Positions 35,021 to 46,246 of a stretch of 64,000 nucleotides of DNA are shown here, piece by piece (positions within the stretch are counted from its first letter, which is position 1; every line of letters starts with the position of its first letter). Below the pieces are notes generated by a model that worked only from the letters and a program-made list of their open reading frames with translations, was not told where the DNA came from and did no database searches. The translations under genes were made by a program, and so were the position numbers. The stretch is from NCBI GenBank assembly GCA_014529385.2, contig CM043966.1, positions 90,998,587 through 91,062,586 of the forward strand. Direction: 5' to 3'. This stretch comes from Adiantum capillus-veneris (lineage: Eukaryota > Streptophyta > Polypodiopsida > Polypodiales > Pteridaceae).

Positions 35021-35023
<3 letters not shown>
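33444..35023. other. No gene seen; one poly-C tract
   Basis: Non-coding DNA without recognisable element ends. A run of 25 C lies at 34354-34378, flanked by AACA and AAAACACACACACC. Confidence 0.45.
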
Positions 35024-35067
<44 letters not shown>

Positions 35068-35093
35068 GATACATATATATATATATATATATA
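35024..35093. repeat. Compound (GT)n-(TA)n microsatellite
   Basis: About 20 GT units (35024-35064) followed by ATAGATAC and about 11 TA units (35071-35093). Confidence 0.93.
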
Positions 35094-35369
35094 AGGATAA
35101 GATCTTCTCTAATGTTTACATTTGTTTTCTTTCCAAAACAAGCCTTAGTGAAGAAGAGAGTTTGGCCTACATTTGACTTTTGCATGTGGAACATCGACTT
35201 TCAAGTTGATAAATGGGTCCCTTCATTTAAGAGATTTTGTTTGTCCTTTAATTTCTTAGGGTTTTCCATAGCATTGCTTTGTTTATTGGGGCTAACTAAA
35301 ATTACTAAAAACATTTATAGCTCTAAAAGCTTCTTGGTGGTTGAAGGAGTTTTTATAGGAGCTCCCAAA

Positions 35370-35471
35370 GCAAAATCTTGGAACTTGAAAGGATTGAAAG
35401 CCCTACATTTTGTTTTTGAAGCAAAATCTTGGAACTTGAAAGGATTGAAAGCCCTACATTTTGTTTTTGAA
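35370..35471. repeat. Perfect 51-bp tandem duplication
   Basis: The unit beginning GCAAAATCTTGGAACTTGAA occurs at 35370-35420 and again at 35421-35471 without a difference, so the duplication is recent. It lies 17 bp before the target duplication of the LINE-G copy. Confidence 0.93.
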
Positions 35472-35488
35472 GTATAGGCATGATAAGG

Positions 35489-36625
35489 TCAGTATGTAAG
35501 GGATGGGAGAGATGGTACGTAAGTGCAATGGAGAAACATGGGTAATGGAATGGGGTGAACTAACCAAATACTTCCAGAACTCTATCTCGCAATGGTCCCC
35601 TTGGCTGTTTAAAGCTGCTGGTGTAATTTCGAACCCTTATTGGAGAGAGATTCCAAGAAGGATGAACAGTGAAGGACTCCAATGGTTTACCCACTTGTGG
35701 GATGGTGAAAACAAGTACTGGAAATCCCCTAAGCAATTTGTTGCCCAATTTCAACTCGATGGCATTGAGAAGCTGCTTATCAACAGAGTTGTTGACTGCT
35801 GGACAACATTTTGACACCGATTTGGGAATCCACTTTTGAGTGGAAAGCTTAAAAATGGCCCATGAGCAGCCAATTCCTGAAACCTCATACCAAGGGCATA
35901 TACCAAGCGTTGATGCACGAGACTGATTGGGTCGTCCCTTTGAACAAACTATGGAAGAAGCAATGGTCGGAAGCTTGATGGGTTGAGGTTACGAAGAATA
36001 TCTGGAATCCATAATGGCCTCAGTTTATGAAGGGTTTTTTGTGGAAGGTGTTGTGGGAGGCTTTGCCGACAGGAGTCAAAATTCAAGCATGTGGTATCGG
36101 GTTCGATAGGTGTTCAGGGTGCAGATTGGCTAGTGAAGACCTCGCCCACCTATTCATGGAATGTGCGGCAATCAAAGACTTGGCAAGGAAGGTGTGCAAA
36201 TGGATACAAAGAACATAGAAGATAGGGTTTTTCAAGAAGGATTTATGTCTTAGTGAGAAATAGTTTCGAAGTCCTGCACTACTAATATATACTCAAATTG
36301 TCATATTTTGTTTCTTCAGTAAGGTATGGAAGACTAGGAATTGTCGGGTCTTTAATAGCGACCTCTCTATGGCAAGATTTTTAGAGATTGTACAAGAAAG
36401 TAAGGAGCTAATATTTGTGGTAGGTAAAAGGCAAAACTTAGAGAACTGGCTTGTAAAGGACTCGGTTTTGGTTCTAGATATTTCTAAGGTTTGATGTAAC
36501 CACTTGCCCCCTCCCCCCAACCCAAGGCTTGGCATGAGCTTGATTCTGATTTGTATATTTCTTGATGTCATTCTAATACAATCACTCACAATTGTGAGTT
36601 TTGGCAAAAAAGATCAGTATGTAAG
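35489..36625 (+). mobile_element. LINE-G copy 1, 5'-truncated, with 12-bp target duplication
   Basis: TCAGTATGTAAG flanks the element at 35489-35500 and 36614-36625. The 1.1 kb between encodes only the C-terminal part of a plant LINE ORF2: WFTHLWDGENKYWKSPKQF, a zf-RVT-like part (FLWKVLWEALPTGVKIQACG, RCSGCRLASEDLAHLFMEC at 36030-36170) and FSKVWKTRNCRVFNSDLSM near 36310. Stops interrupt it near 35812 and 36218. The 3' end has a perfect 16-bp palindrome ACTCACAATTGTGAGT (36584-36599) just before TTTTGGCAAAAAA. Related fragments lie at 37271, 41325 and 42289. Confidence 0.84.
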
Positions 36626-36724
36626 AGTCCTATTTGTCGATGTATTGTCCCCTCTCCTAAAGTACAATTTTCTCGTTCTCTTAAGTTTATAGCTAATAAA
36701 GTATTCAAGGATTTGATAAAATAA

Positions 36725-36812
36725 GTTACATACAAATGCTTTAAGCTTTTCACATGTTTTGCTGTAATCAAGGGAAGTTACATACAAATGCTTTAAGCTT
36801 TTTATATGTTTA
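36725..36812. repeat. Short direct repeat
   Basis: TTACATACAAATGCTTTAAG followed by CTTTT is repeated at about 36725 and 36777, 52 bp apart. Confidence 0.7.
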
Positions 36813-37256
36813 CTACAATATATTATTTCAATTTCAGGAATGCAAATCCACTTTAGTGAATACACATGGTTTTAATATGGGTATCAAAATATTATGGACT
36901 TCAATAGTCATTCGTTCAAACACATTTCCTCAATTTGATATAGTCTTCTTTCATGATAGTCTACAAAGGCATTGCAAAATAATAAACCATAAAAGCTTCT
37001 TCTCTTTGATAATAACATATAAAACCTTCTCATCTTACCAGAGGTTATTATGTCAGAGTACATTTCCACCACTTATGGTGAAGATCATAAATTAGTTTTG
37101 TCGGAAAAAGAAAAGGTCATAAACAAGTTTTTCAACCGCTTTTCGTTATTACTCATCTTTTGTTTGCTACTCAAGCCAATAGTTTATCTATTATTTGTTT
37201 TAGAGTGCCAACTTGACCCTTCACCTTGTTTGCTATTAAAGTTTATGATGCTAACG

Positions 37257-37493
37257 AGTGTATGATTGTACCTTTTTTTTTTTCAAAACTCACAATTATG
37301 AGTGATTGTATTAAAAAGTCACCAATAGACTATAGATCGGCCTCAAGTTCATGACAAGCCTTGAGGGACAGAGGGTTGCATCCGAGCTTTGTTACAAGTA
37401 CCTACTATTGCAAACAGAAGAATCCTTTACAACACAGGGCTCGACCGGATGGCGAGGGTTGCCCTAAGCCAATCATCGAAGTGTATGATTGTA
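37257..37493 (-). mobile_element. Short retroelement sharing the LINE-G 3' end, with 14-bp target duplication
   Basis: AGTGTATGATTGTA lies at 37257-37270 and 37480-37493. The 209-bp insert, on the minus strand, ends with the LINE-G hairpin variant ACTCATAATTGTGAGT and an A-run. Its 5' part contains TGGCTTAGGGC and CCGGTCGAGCCCTG, which faintly resemble Pol III A and B boxes but are closer together than usual. It is either a very short 5'-truncated LINE-G or a SINE that has adopted the LINE-G tail. Confidence 0.7.
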
Positions 37494-37514
37494 TCTTAAG
37501 CTAGAAGAGTGAGA

Positions 37515-38720
37515 TGGTTTAGTAAGAAATTTGAGTGGTCCAATGTGAAAGGAAAGGTTCTCAAATAATGGTCCATTGCTTGCAAAAGGAAAATGTACTT
37601 TTGTTTATAGTGAAGTGTACTTCTGTAGAGACCTTTTTTCTAGCTACTTGCAAAAGAGGGATGTACTTTTGGTTATAGTGAAGTGTAATTTTGCAGAGGC
37701 TTTCTGAGTTTGACGTTTCAATTACTCGCAAATACATGACTTTATTGTTCACATATCCCGATTTGAAACAAAAATATCCCAACCAAAAGTAAAAATTCCA
37801 AGTTATAATTTATTGTAACTTAATTTTCAAGGCAAAAGATCAGACACACCAGTAAAAAGATTAGATTGTTTTCTTAAATCCCTATGTCTAGCTAGTTTGC
37901 CCCTTCAAATACTTTTTTTTTTTCAAAACAATGTCCTACTTCTAAGCCACATTCCAGTATTATTAGGCTCTTCTAATGGCTTCAAAAAATATATAATCAA
38001 TAATTACATAGTGCAAGGACACTCTAAAGAACTCTAAAGAGAAAATAAGCAAAGAAAAACACAAATATATCAAGGTGTACTCGACCATCTCTATTTATAT
38101 GGGCACAAAAAGTCTTTTGACCTTTCACTTGAATGAGTCTTTTCATTTCCTAGTCAGACCCTTCACTTATGCAATTAAGACGTTTTGAAAGATTTTTTAA
38201 TTTTTTGAGATTAGGAAGACCTAATTCTATGCCACATTCTAGCATTGCATAGCTTGAACTATTGTATTTGAGTGGTCCAATGCTAAAGGAAAGGTTCTCA
38301 ATCAATGGTCCATTGCATGCAAAAGAGAGATGTACTTTTGGTTACAGCGAAGTGTCCAATCTGCACAGTCCTTCTGAGACTTTAGCTACATATCTCGATC
38401 TGAAACAAAAATATCCCTATCAAAAACGACTCAAATGTAACCTTCGATTCTCTCTAATGTAAATTCACCACACTTATAGAAAAAAAAATACCTATCAAAA
38501 ACAAAAATTCTCAATTTATTGTCCCTTAATCTTTAAGGCCAAATAATGAGCATCGCCAATTATGAAACAAATAAAACCTTAGATTGTTGCATAAATCCTA
38601 GATGTCAAGCTAGTTTGCCCCTTCAAAATAAAGTTTAAAATGTTTTTTTTATTAAAAGCAATGCCCTATTTCTAAACCACATTCCAGGATTACATAGACT
38701 GAGCTACTATGTAGGCTTTT
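37515..38720 (-). repeat. LTR-like direct repeats, related to 60503-60811
   Basis: A module containing GAGTGGTCCAATG, GGAAAGGTTCTCAA and ATGGTCCATTGC occurs at about 37527-37700 and again at 38268-38385. Later parts also repeat: GCTAGTTTGCCCCTTCAAA at 37891 and 38608, and CCACATTCCAG at 37950 and 38678. The part 38088-38390 is strongly similar to 60503-60811, which follows a gypsy PPT. On the minus strand it begins TGTAGCTAAAGTC and contains CATATAAATAGAG, a TATA-like box. I read it as a solo LTR or LTR remnants, possibly tandem. Confidence 0.5.
38088..38390 (-). repeat. Solo-LTR-like copy with uninterrupted site matching the Helitron target at 60503
   Basis: Similar to 60503-60811 over about 300 bp (for example TTTATATGGGCACAAAAA, TGAGTCTTTTCATTTCCTA, GACCTAATTCTA). 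Here the DNA continues through GTACTCGACCATCTCTATTT, whereas the 60-kb copy is broken exactly before TCTCTATTT by a Helitron end. Confidence 0.6.
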
Positions 38721-39019
38721 CATACCCATAGCCTAATGTCAAAGCCTTTACCTTAGCATCAAGCTTAATTTTTGAAGGCTTCGACGCCGTTCGGAAGCAC
38801 TTTTATCCTTCAGTGAAGGGCAAAAATATATTTATTCTTCTTTTCAAAGATAGAATATTGAAAAATCTTTGAGTATCCCTTTTAATTTTTGCCTAAATAT
38901 AGCTTAATGAAGGATAGGTAAAATTTACCTTTCAAATGAATGAACGATTAAGGTCACCCTTCAAAAATGAGCCTTGCTTAGCAATACTACTATGTAGGCT
39001 TCTCATGGCCATAGCCTAC

Positions 39020-39315
39020 TTGCTCTACTACTCAGTCTACTTTCTCTTTCCATTACACAAAATCTTCCCAACATGCTTCAGCATCTCCAATTAGCATCTC
39101 CAATCAACCCACGATTTAAAACCATTGCTAATGGACATGATTTGACCTCATCAGGTAGGAGAACAAAGACTCAAGCTTAACCACTAGGCTATACGCATGT
39201 GTTGCCCTATGGTTTCCCCTTAAACATTAAACCCCCACCCCCACCTCCACAACAAAACAAATTAATTAATAGGTTTGTGAAAACAACGTTTTGGCTCCGT
39301 ACTGTAAAAGCCTTT
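39020..39315 (-). repeat. SINE-like family 2, minus-strand copy
   Basis: On the minus strand it contains GCGTATAGCCTAGTGGTTAA, whose TAGCCTAGTGG fits the Pol III A-box consensus TRGCNNAGYGG. About 35 bp later a GAGGTCAAATC segment resembles a B box. It then reads CATGTCCATTAGC, GCTAATTGGAGATGC and AGAAAGTAGACTGAGTAGTAG. It is similar along its length to 43565-43880 in the opposite orientation. Similarity extends about 90 bp upstream of the A box, so it is either a SINE with a 5' extension or another short repeat with a tRNA-like core. Confidence 0.55.
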
Positions 39316-41320
39316 AGCTTAGCATTACATACAGTAATAAGCTTAAACTTGATGTCAAAACTCTAGCCTTTACATTACATTGAGTAATTTCAAAACTAGC
39401 CCTATCTTTTGGCTTTCTAAAACAAGTCTTAACGAAGAAGAAGAGAGCTAGCATACATTTGACCTTCGCCTGTGAAGCATTGAACAATCGAAATCTTCTT
39501 TTGTATTTTAGTTTGCAAATGGATCCACACATTTAAGAATATCTTATTGATCCTTTTTTTTGACAAGGAAGGATTTTTTAAAAATTTTATCCTCCGCGCA
39601 CAACCGAGATATGTTGTTAAAGTCTCAAAAGGCACAAGCCAACCAGACGCCCCTTCGCGAGGCCACCCTCGACCCTCAGCATTAAAGGGTAGGAAATTTA
39701 AAGAGGTCAAGCAATGGGATCAACAGTGGGGGGCCGTGCACACAAATCTCAAGGAGGTTTAAGGGCTCTAAAAAATGGGCGTCAGGTGTCACACGCAAGA
39801 TTTGAACCGGAGTGGGAACCATGCAAAGATTGTCACCTATCCAAAACTCTTGTGCGCACATGTTGACCATGATGGGAAACATATGCATGATAAGTAAACG
39901 CGGACAGGCTCCCTGCTTGTCCAAGTTTATTTTTCGTGTCCTAATTTACTGTGGGTCATCCTACGGCTACGCGTGGCCCGCTCTATGTGTTCTAGTTCCC
40001 CTATCGTAGATCCCACCGCTTGAGCTTAATTTAATTGCCCGTGAGCTTTAGTGTTGAGGACCCCCGACCCTCTCACGAGCAGATCATATTAGAGCCTTAA
40101 TTATAATTCTCGAACGAATGTTAGTGGCTTGCTTCGGGTGCTAAGCTAGTACCTTTGATATATGTCTCATCTAATTCATTCTCGACGAAAATCATGGCAA
40201 TAGTACAAAGGCCCATAGTGGGAGAAGTAATAGTCATTTGTTGACTCCTAGCTTCTATCGATGAACATATGAGGTGGCGGATGCACTTGCCGTTTCAACA
40301 AAGTGCCATGAATGTCTATATATGCCCTTATGCATGATTATGACCTCTTGATCATCATTCATTTTTTGCTGGTTTCTAGAGATATTTACCATGTAGATTA
40401 TTTGCAACCATAACCAAATTAAATTTTGCCAATGTTGATTTGATAAATCGATAATTCAGCATCTTAAGATAATCTGATGCCAAAGATAACACAAGTAGGG
40501 TTTGAGGGAGTGCGATCGGCGGCACCTTGTGAGGACCATGGGGATGGGGAGGCTCAAATTTGGCATGCGGTCACATTGTGTTGAAGTTGTGTGGTCACTT
40601 GGTGGTGCGGTGACAGGTGCCCCTTGGGTGGAGGGCTTGCATCTCCGGCTTGGTGTGCTCCGTCTTCTTCCTCGCCCTCTCTCTCTCTTTTTGGACCCGA
40701 GGGCGGCCGCCCTCCTCTCCCCTTGGTTGGGGATATATGGCGGCCATGGTTATTTTACATGCCAGTTGGAGTTCGGCTATGGCCGGCAAGGGGGAAGCTC
40801 GTAGCAAGGGCTCTTTCGTTGGTGGCACTGGCCGTGGTTGGCTCCGATGCTTTGGGAGGCGCTAGGCTCCGATGCAACATCCTAATGGGATGTGGTCTTT
40901 TTGTCAATTCTGACGGGGTTTCTATATTGCGGCTTGTGGTGATGCCTGGTATCCTTGGTCATGATGGTCTGGTTCTCTATCGACGTCTTGCATAGCACTT
41001 GTCGAGGCAACATGCATTCTGATGGCAGCGGCTGCTCGTTGGTTGCACCTCGGGAGGTCTCTCGGTGATGGGGACTGTGGGCCCCACCCTTTTGACTCTA
41101 TATGGTATGATTGGTTCTATTCGACTTTTTACGATTTAAGTTTGCTGGGTGGGAGTGATCGACATGCTACTGTTGGGTTGTATGGTTAATCCTCTGCTAT
41201 GTTTCAGGTTGGGGCTCCTTGTAAAAGTTCGTTTTGTCTTTGTCTCTCTATGATTTATTGGATGCCCTGGTTCATATTTGGGCGGGGCTAACCATGTAAT
41301 CCTTTTTGGTTTGGTTTTTT
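39316..41320. other. No supported gene; GC-rich patch at 40.5-41.1 kb
   Basis: Mostly non-coding. Around 40502-40995 GC-rich DNA gives overlapping open frames in several phases without domains, which I do not accept as genes. Near 39790 the minus strand has GGTTCAAATCTTGC, a B-box-like motif, but no A box or target duplication was found. Confidence 0.4.
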
Positions 41321-41324
41321 TCTT

Positions 41325-42275
41325 TTTTTGCAAAATTCACGAACATGAATATATTTTATTATCAACCCAAAAGAATTACAAATACTAGTCATACTCATGG
41401 CGAGCCATGACATCTTCTAGCAAACATTAGCACATCGGCTAAAAGGGGGGCCACTCCACGACAATATTGAAAGACCTGGATAGCTCAGAAATAGATCCTT
41501 ACCCACGCAGTTTCGACAATGTTGCACTCACAGTTTCTCCTTTTTCCAAAAGCAATAATCACTACCTTTCTTTCTTGAATAATCTCCATAAACCTTGCTG
41601 TTTCAATGCGGTTCTCGAAAAGTTGACCGTTCCTTGCCTTCCATACATATTTAAAGTAACAAAACCTGACAATTTGTGTACTTATGAGAAGTGGGTGGCT
41701 CATCATCATCGTCCCCTCCCCCCAAGAAAAAGATCGTTCTTGAAGAACCCAATGTTCCATGTCTTTTGAATCCACTTACAAATCTTCCCTACGAGGCCAC
41801 CTATCCTCGGACAGTCTTTGAACCGGTGGGGGAGGTTCTCACTTGCAGATCTGCATTGTGGGGCATCTATCTGACCCAATACCTCTAGCTAGGACCTTCA
41901 CCCTAGTCGGCAAGGCCCCAAGAGCACTTTCCAAATAAAGACCATCATCCTAAGCGGCCATCTTGGGCACCAGATGTTCTCAACAATTGTCACCCATCTT
42001 GTCTCTGGCCATTGCTTGCCCCATTGTTTGTTCAGGGGGTAGAACCAATCCAGCAAAGCCATGAGGGTGTTGTGCACCTCCCTGGTGTAAGGTTTATGGA
42101 AATGTCTATCCATAGGCCACCGCCAAGCTTTTCAATCAAACCTAGATTCACACAAGACGGTAGGTAGCAGCAGCTGTTCAGCCGTTCTAAGACTCTATTT
42201 ACCAACAATCTCTCCATCCCATTGAGCATAAACTCGGAGGCAAGTTGGTCCAATCTTTTCCAATCACCGCTAAAA
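41325..42275 (-). mobile_element. LINE-G copy 2, 5'-truncated, minus strand
   Basis: Read on the minus strand it encodes DQLASEFMLNGMERLLVNRV, FYPLNKQWGKQWPETRWVTI, MMVFIWKVLLGPCRLG, a zf-RVT-like C-terminal segment and a KERKVVIIAFGKRRN-type end, the same parts as LINE-G copy 1. The frame is broken near 42110, 41880 and 41700. It ends with a degenerate hairpin (ATTCATGTTCGTGAAT) and an A-rich run at 41322-41340. Target duplications were not found. Confidence 0.72.
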
Positions 42276-42284
42276 TTAATATTA

Positions 42285-42325
42285 TCTAACTCATAGTTGT
42301 GAGTTTTGCCAAAAAAATAAAAAAA
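42285..42325 (+). repeat. Solo LINE-G 3' end
   Basis: ACTCATAGTTGTGAGT at 42289-42304, then TTTGCC and A-rich DNA, matches the LINE-G 3' terminus in plus orientation. It abuts the 5' side of LINE-G copy 2, so the two lie back to back. Confidence 0.6.
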
Positions 42326-42654
42326 GATCCAATGTTAATTTTTTCTACAACATCCTTTCCGAGCTGAATATCCATGTGTTCCATAATCCTTATAAGTGGA
42401 AGATTGCTCTTTAGTGTAGAATCATCTAACCATGAGAGTCACACTCATACAAACCAGCTTCAATAGTAGAGAGTACCTCTTACAATATGATGTCGAAAGT
42501 CTTGGCCAAGTGCATTACAATGTCACCTCGCAATCAAAGTGATCCAATCTTATAATACGACAATTTTTTGCTAGATAGTGGAGTGTGGTACTCGAGAGGT
42601 AGTATAGTTTTCCACTTCTTGATCATCCTACTAGGATTCCCAATTTGAGTTATA

Positions 42655-42870
42655 CGAGATGGCAAGCAAGTATTTTCGAGCAACAAAATAAACGAGTGAG
42701 TCTCTTGTATTTACGAGCAACAAAATAAACGAGTGAGTCTCTTTTGAGATTGTCACTACTAGTTTAACAAATTTGGAAATGCAATGGTTATTGCAACAAA
42801 ATAAACGACTAAGTCTCTTTTGGGATTGTCACTACTAGTTTAACAAATTTGGAACTGCAATGGTTATTTA
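42655..42870. repeat. Tandem repeat, about 2.5 units
   Basis: CAACAAAATAAACGAGTGAG appears at about 42677 and 42718 and as CAACAAAATAAACGACTAAG at about 42796. The following TGTCACTACTAGTTTAACAA and GCAATGGTTATT are also repeated. Confidence 0.85.
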
Positions 42871-43564
42871 CACACGAGTAGACGTGCCCAATTTTGCATT
42901 CAATAGTTTTGAAGGAATCATTGGAAGATGCCATTTGGAAAACTAAAAAAGAGAAAGGGACGCTTTTGCCATGTGCACACGAAGAGCAAGAGAGAGACAG
43001 ATGGTCTTGTTAAGAAGTTCGTGGCTTCGCTAAAGGTGAAGAAGAGAAGCATATGATCGTTGAATGCGATGCAACCGTGGAGATAGTGAGGGTCTGGGAG
43101 GGGGAGTTTGCTGTAGTCAAGGCAGGGCAGTCCATCACATGGGAGATGAAAGGGGTGAAACTTGGTTTGGTCCATGCTGGGAAACAGGGCGGAGGTGGGG
43201 TAGGGCTAACAGGGTAGAGAGAGGGATGCCATCTCGTTGTTGCTTAGTGATGCGCAGGGTTTATGGGAGCATTGGAGGTGCAGAGTATGCACAGAGATGG
43301 CAGAGCGAACGAACAAGGAGTAGGGTTGGACAGCTGCCGTGGTGGGCCAACCATCTAGCAGACCTGGAGGACGTCCTGTTCAGAAGCTGGGCCGAGGGTC
43401 GGAGGGAAGGGGGCTGCGTCCAGTGGAGATGGTGGTGAACAGCTATTGTGCAGGCGGAGCTCATAGTGCAGCGATGGCGACGATCAAGGGAAGAGAGAGG
43501 AGAGAGAGATAGGTTTTTGGGAAGGCATCTGGCGAGATTCCGTTTAAAAGTGAAAAGAACCGAG

Positions 43565-43880
43565 TAGGTCCCCGAAACAACTTTTTCACAAGGGCATTAA
43601 TTAATTAGTTTTTTTTTGGGGGGGGGGGGGGGGGGGAGGGGGGGGGGCATATTTGTTTTTTTTAGTGCTTAAGGGAGGCCTAAGGGCACGCAAGGCGTAT
43701 AGCCTAGTGGTTTAGCTTGAGTTTCATAGTATTTACGTGATGAGTTCAAATGTTACTCATTAAGGTTGGTTTTAGATGGTGACGTGCATGTGCATGGACA
43801 TGCTAATTGGAGATCCTAAGGGATCTTGTGGAGATTCTATCTAATGAAAAACAAAAAGAGTAGAGCCAGTAGTAGTGGAA
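43565..43880 (+). repeat. SINE-like family 2, plus-strand copy, with poly-G
   Basis: It shares with 39020-39315: TTTTTCACAAGGGCATTAATT at the left, GCGTATAGCCTAGTGGTTTA (A-box TAGCCTAGTGG at 43699), GATGAGTTCAAATG (B-box-like), GCTAATTGGAGATCCTAA and GAGTAGAGCCAGTAGTAG. A G-rich run (43618-43647) corresponds to a shorter G-rich stretch in the other copy. Confidence 0.55.
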
Positions 43881-43917
43881 AGGACTTATATTGGGTGCAA
43901 AAAAAAGAGCTCAAGAA

Positions 43918-44112
43918 GGGAACTTATCTTGTGGTAAAGACTACCTTGTACATGAGGGAGACATAAAGGTAGACCTTCATACTCTCTTTTTATATCTTTC
44001 CATAGATTAGGGTTCCCTTCTTATCTTGTGGTAAAGACTACCTTGTACATGAGGGAGACATAAAGGTAGACCTTCATACTCTCTTTTTATATCTTTCCAT
44101 AGATTAGGGTTC
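43918..44112. repeat. Tandem duplication of about 97 bp
   Basis: The unit ACTTATCTTGTGGTAAAGAC through CATAGATTAGGGTTCC occurs twice in direct succession, nearly identical. It represents a recent local duplication. Confidence 0.9.
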
Positions 44113-44459
44113 CATGTATCAATGTTGTTATCTATGCTCAATAATAAACCACACAAAAGAAATAGTTCACAGAGGGAGTTTGAAATGATAATGATTCTTT
44201 GTCACTTATAATGTTAGCTTCTTTTGACAAGTCTCCTTAGGACCCATCTTTCCTTTACGTACCCCTCTCTAGCAAATGTAGCTTTCAGACTTGAATCATT
44301 GGATTTAAGACCATGAGCTCGTGCATATGGAATGAGTCTTCACAAAGGCACTGACGAGCACTCAAAACAACCAGACAACTTTGTTGTTTTAAGAGTTTAC
44401 TAATCTCCCCTAGATCCATATGAAAGTGATTGTCATCCACATCATCTAAAATAGCCCCC

Positions 44460-44925
44460 ACCTGAGATGGAACTAGCTCCATGGCAGCTTTCTACCTAGC
44501 TAAGCGAGGAGCTACATCATTCACTGACCATAACCCAAGACCTATGCTCTAGCTCCATGGAATCTTTCTACCTAGCTAAGTGAGGAGCTAAATAAATCAT
44601 TCACTGACCCTAACCCAAGACCTAAACTCTAGCTCTTATTAGTTGTCATTTGAAATAGCCCCCATCTCAGATGCAATATGAAAGGGAATTAACTCCATGG
44701 CGGCTTTTTACCTACTAAGTGAGGAGCTACATCATTCACTGACCCTAACCCAAGACATGTACTCTTGCTCTCATTACCTGTCATTTGAAATAGCCCCCAC
44801 CTGTATGAAAAGGAACGAACTCCATGGAGGCTTCCTACCTACTAAGTGAGGAGCAACATCATTCACATCAATCACTAACCCTAACCCAAGACCTGTACTC
44901 TATCTCTTATTACCATGAAGATCAT
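44460..44925. repeat. Degenerate tandem repeat, four units
   Basis: Four units carry ACTCCATGG, TACCTA-CTAAGTGAGGAGC, ATCATTCACTGACCCTAACC and CAAGACCT (about 44480, 44556, 44695 and 44818). Unit length varies from about 75 to 140 bp. No ORF spans them. Confidence 0.85.
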
Positions 44926-45336
44926 TGTCATCATAGTCCTCTTTGATTGGCGCATTGAGCTCATTTAATTGCTACAAAGTGGATCGTGAGAAATAATAGA
45001 CGATATCCTTCTTCTTCGAGTTCTTTTAAAATTACTTTAAAGAAAATGAATTGAATGACTTTATAATACGTGGATGACCTGAATCCAAACAAAGACAAAA
45101 TCTCTTTATAGTCAAATTCATAATACCATACATTGTAATCATGTAATTGTGCATCTATAAAATGAAGCAAAAGAGATGAAAAAAAACCCCTCCTCACATG
45201 CCATCGGTGCCCAAACGCCAATCGAAACTATTCTACGATGCTCTTGAATAGTTTTAGTCACCATCCGAGCATGAACGACAATTCCAGAGGGTTAAGTTTC
45301 ACCATTTTCAACTGGTACTATGTAGAAAAAATATGA

Positions 45337-45370
45337 TTACTTAATCTATAATATTACTATATTAAAAAGA
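45337..45370 (+). mobile_element. Candidate Helitron 5' end
   Basis: ATCTATAATATTACTATATT followed by AAAAAGAGAAG resembles the TC-starting 5' termini of plant Helitrons (TCTATAMTATTA type), preceded by A as expected for A/T insertion. A similar start is at 51074 (TCTATACTATTATAACTAG). No matching 3' end was assigned to either. Confidence 0.35.
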
Positions 45371-45539
45371 GAAGTTTGTGCCACGTGGAAAGTGCTTACA
45401 ACGGCCTAGGATGGCCACACCCTTGAATTGCGGTCAATCGACGTTAACTGGTTCCTCTCCCACATGCCGAGATGGCCCTTGAGTTTCTCGCATCGACCAC
45501 GTTGGTGACCACCAGAACACGTTAATGGTCTGCTCTTGC

Positions 45540-45924
45540 AACCAGTCCGCGCAAGCGCAGACTGGTTGCAGCAACAGATCACCAATAGGCTGCCATGGTG
45601 TTAGCACTAGCAACGGCTAGGAAAATAAATTTTTTATAAAAAATATTTTTGTTATTAAGTAATCATTATCTTTTGCCGCATGCAAAAGTTCTAGAGACGT
45701 TAATGAGCAGTCCTCATAGTCCCACTAGTGTAGTGACGACCGCTGGCCATGCGGACTCTGTACGTGATCCAGGTGGTGGCCTGCAAGCTGCGATGCTTTG
45801 TGGCCAAGCCCCTGTTGTGTACTTGCGTCACCTTCCACACACAGCCTCACCCACCTACCCACACATAGAGTTCACACACAATTTTGAGCAATGCTCTGAG
45901 TCACCTGCAAGATGTGGCTATGGA

Positions 45925-46017
<93 letters not shown>

Positions 46018-46246
46018 TTCTTGCCAACCTTCTAGACCTACGGACTTGTAGAAGGCCTCGACCTGCGCGGCACACTTTGATTGCATTTGATGTCAAGAAC
46101 GTAGATTATTGATTACTAAATAATGAAAAAATATATACTACATTTATTAAAAAGTTTTTTTCTTAGCCATTGCCAGTGCCAACACCACGGCAGCCTATTG
46201 GTGATTTGTTGCTACTCCAACCAGTCCGCGCCGGCGCGGACTGGTT
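45540..46246. mobile_element. Foldback-type element with arms of about 135 bp
   Basis: The left arm (45540-45672) and right arm (46103-46246) are inverted copies. AACCAGTCCGCGC is at both outer ends, then GCAACARATCACCAATAGGC, TGCCRTGGTGTTRGCACT, and AT-rich DNA ending ARTAATCAWTA. The outer end of each arm is itself a palindrome of 28 bp (perfect at 46219-46246, imperfect at 45540-45567). The loop contains (CT)n at 45928-46014 and no ORF with a domain. Target duplications are unclear. It may be a MULE-like foldback element. Confidence 0.65.
45928..46014. repeat. (CT)n microsatellite in the foldback loop
   Basis: 87 bp of CT between the inverted arms. No LINE-I tail precedes it. Confidence 0.93.

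Noticed and set aside
39780-39830. Second tRNA-like or SINE head (GGTTCAAATCTTGC on the minus strand)
   Set aside because: Only a B-box-like word is seen; no A box, tail or duplication.
40502-40995. Overlapping GC-rich open frames
   Set aside because: Three phases and both strands are open at once, no domain is recognisable and no splice or context support exists.
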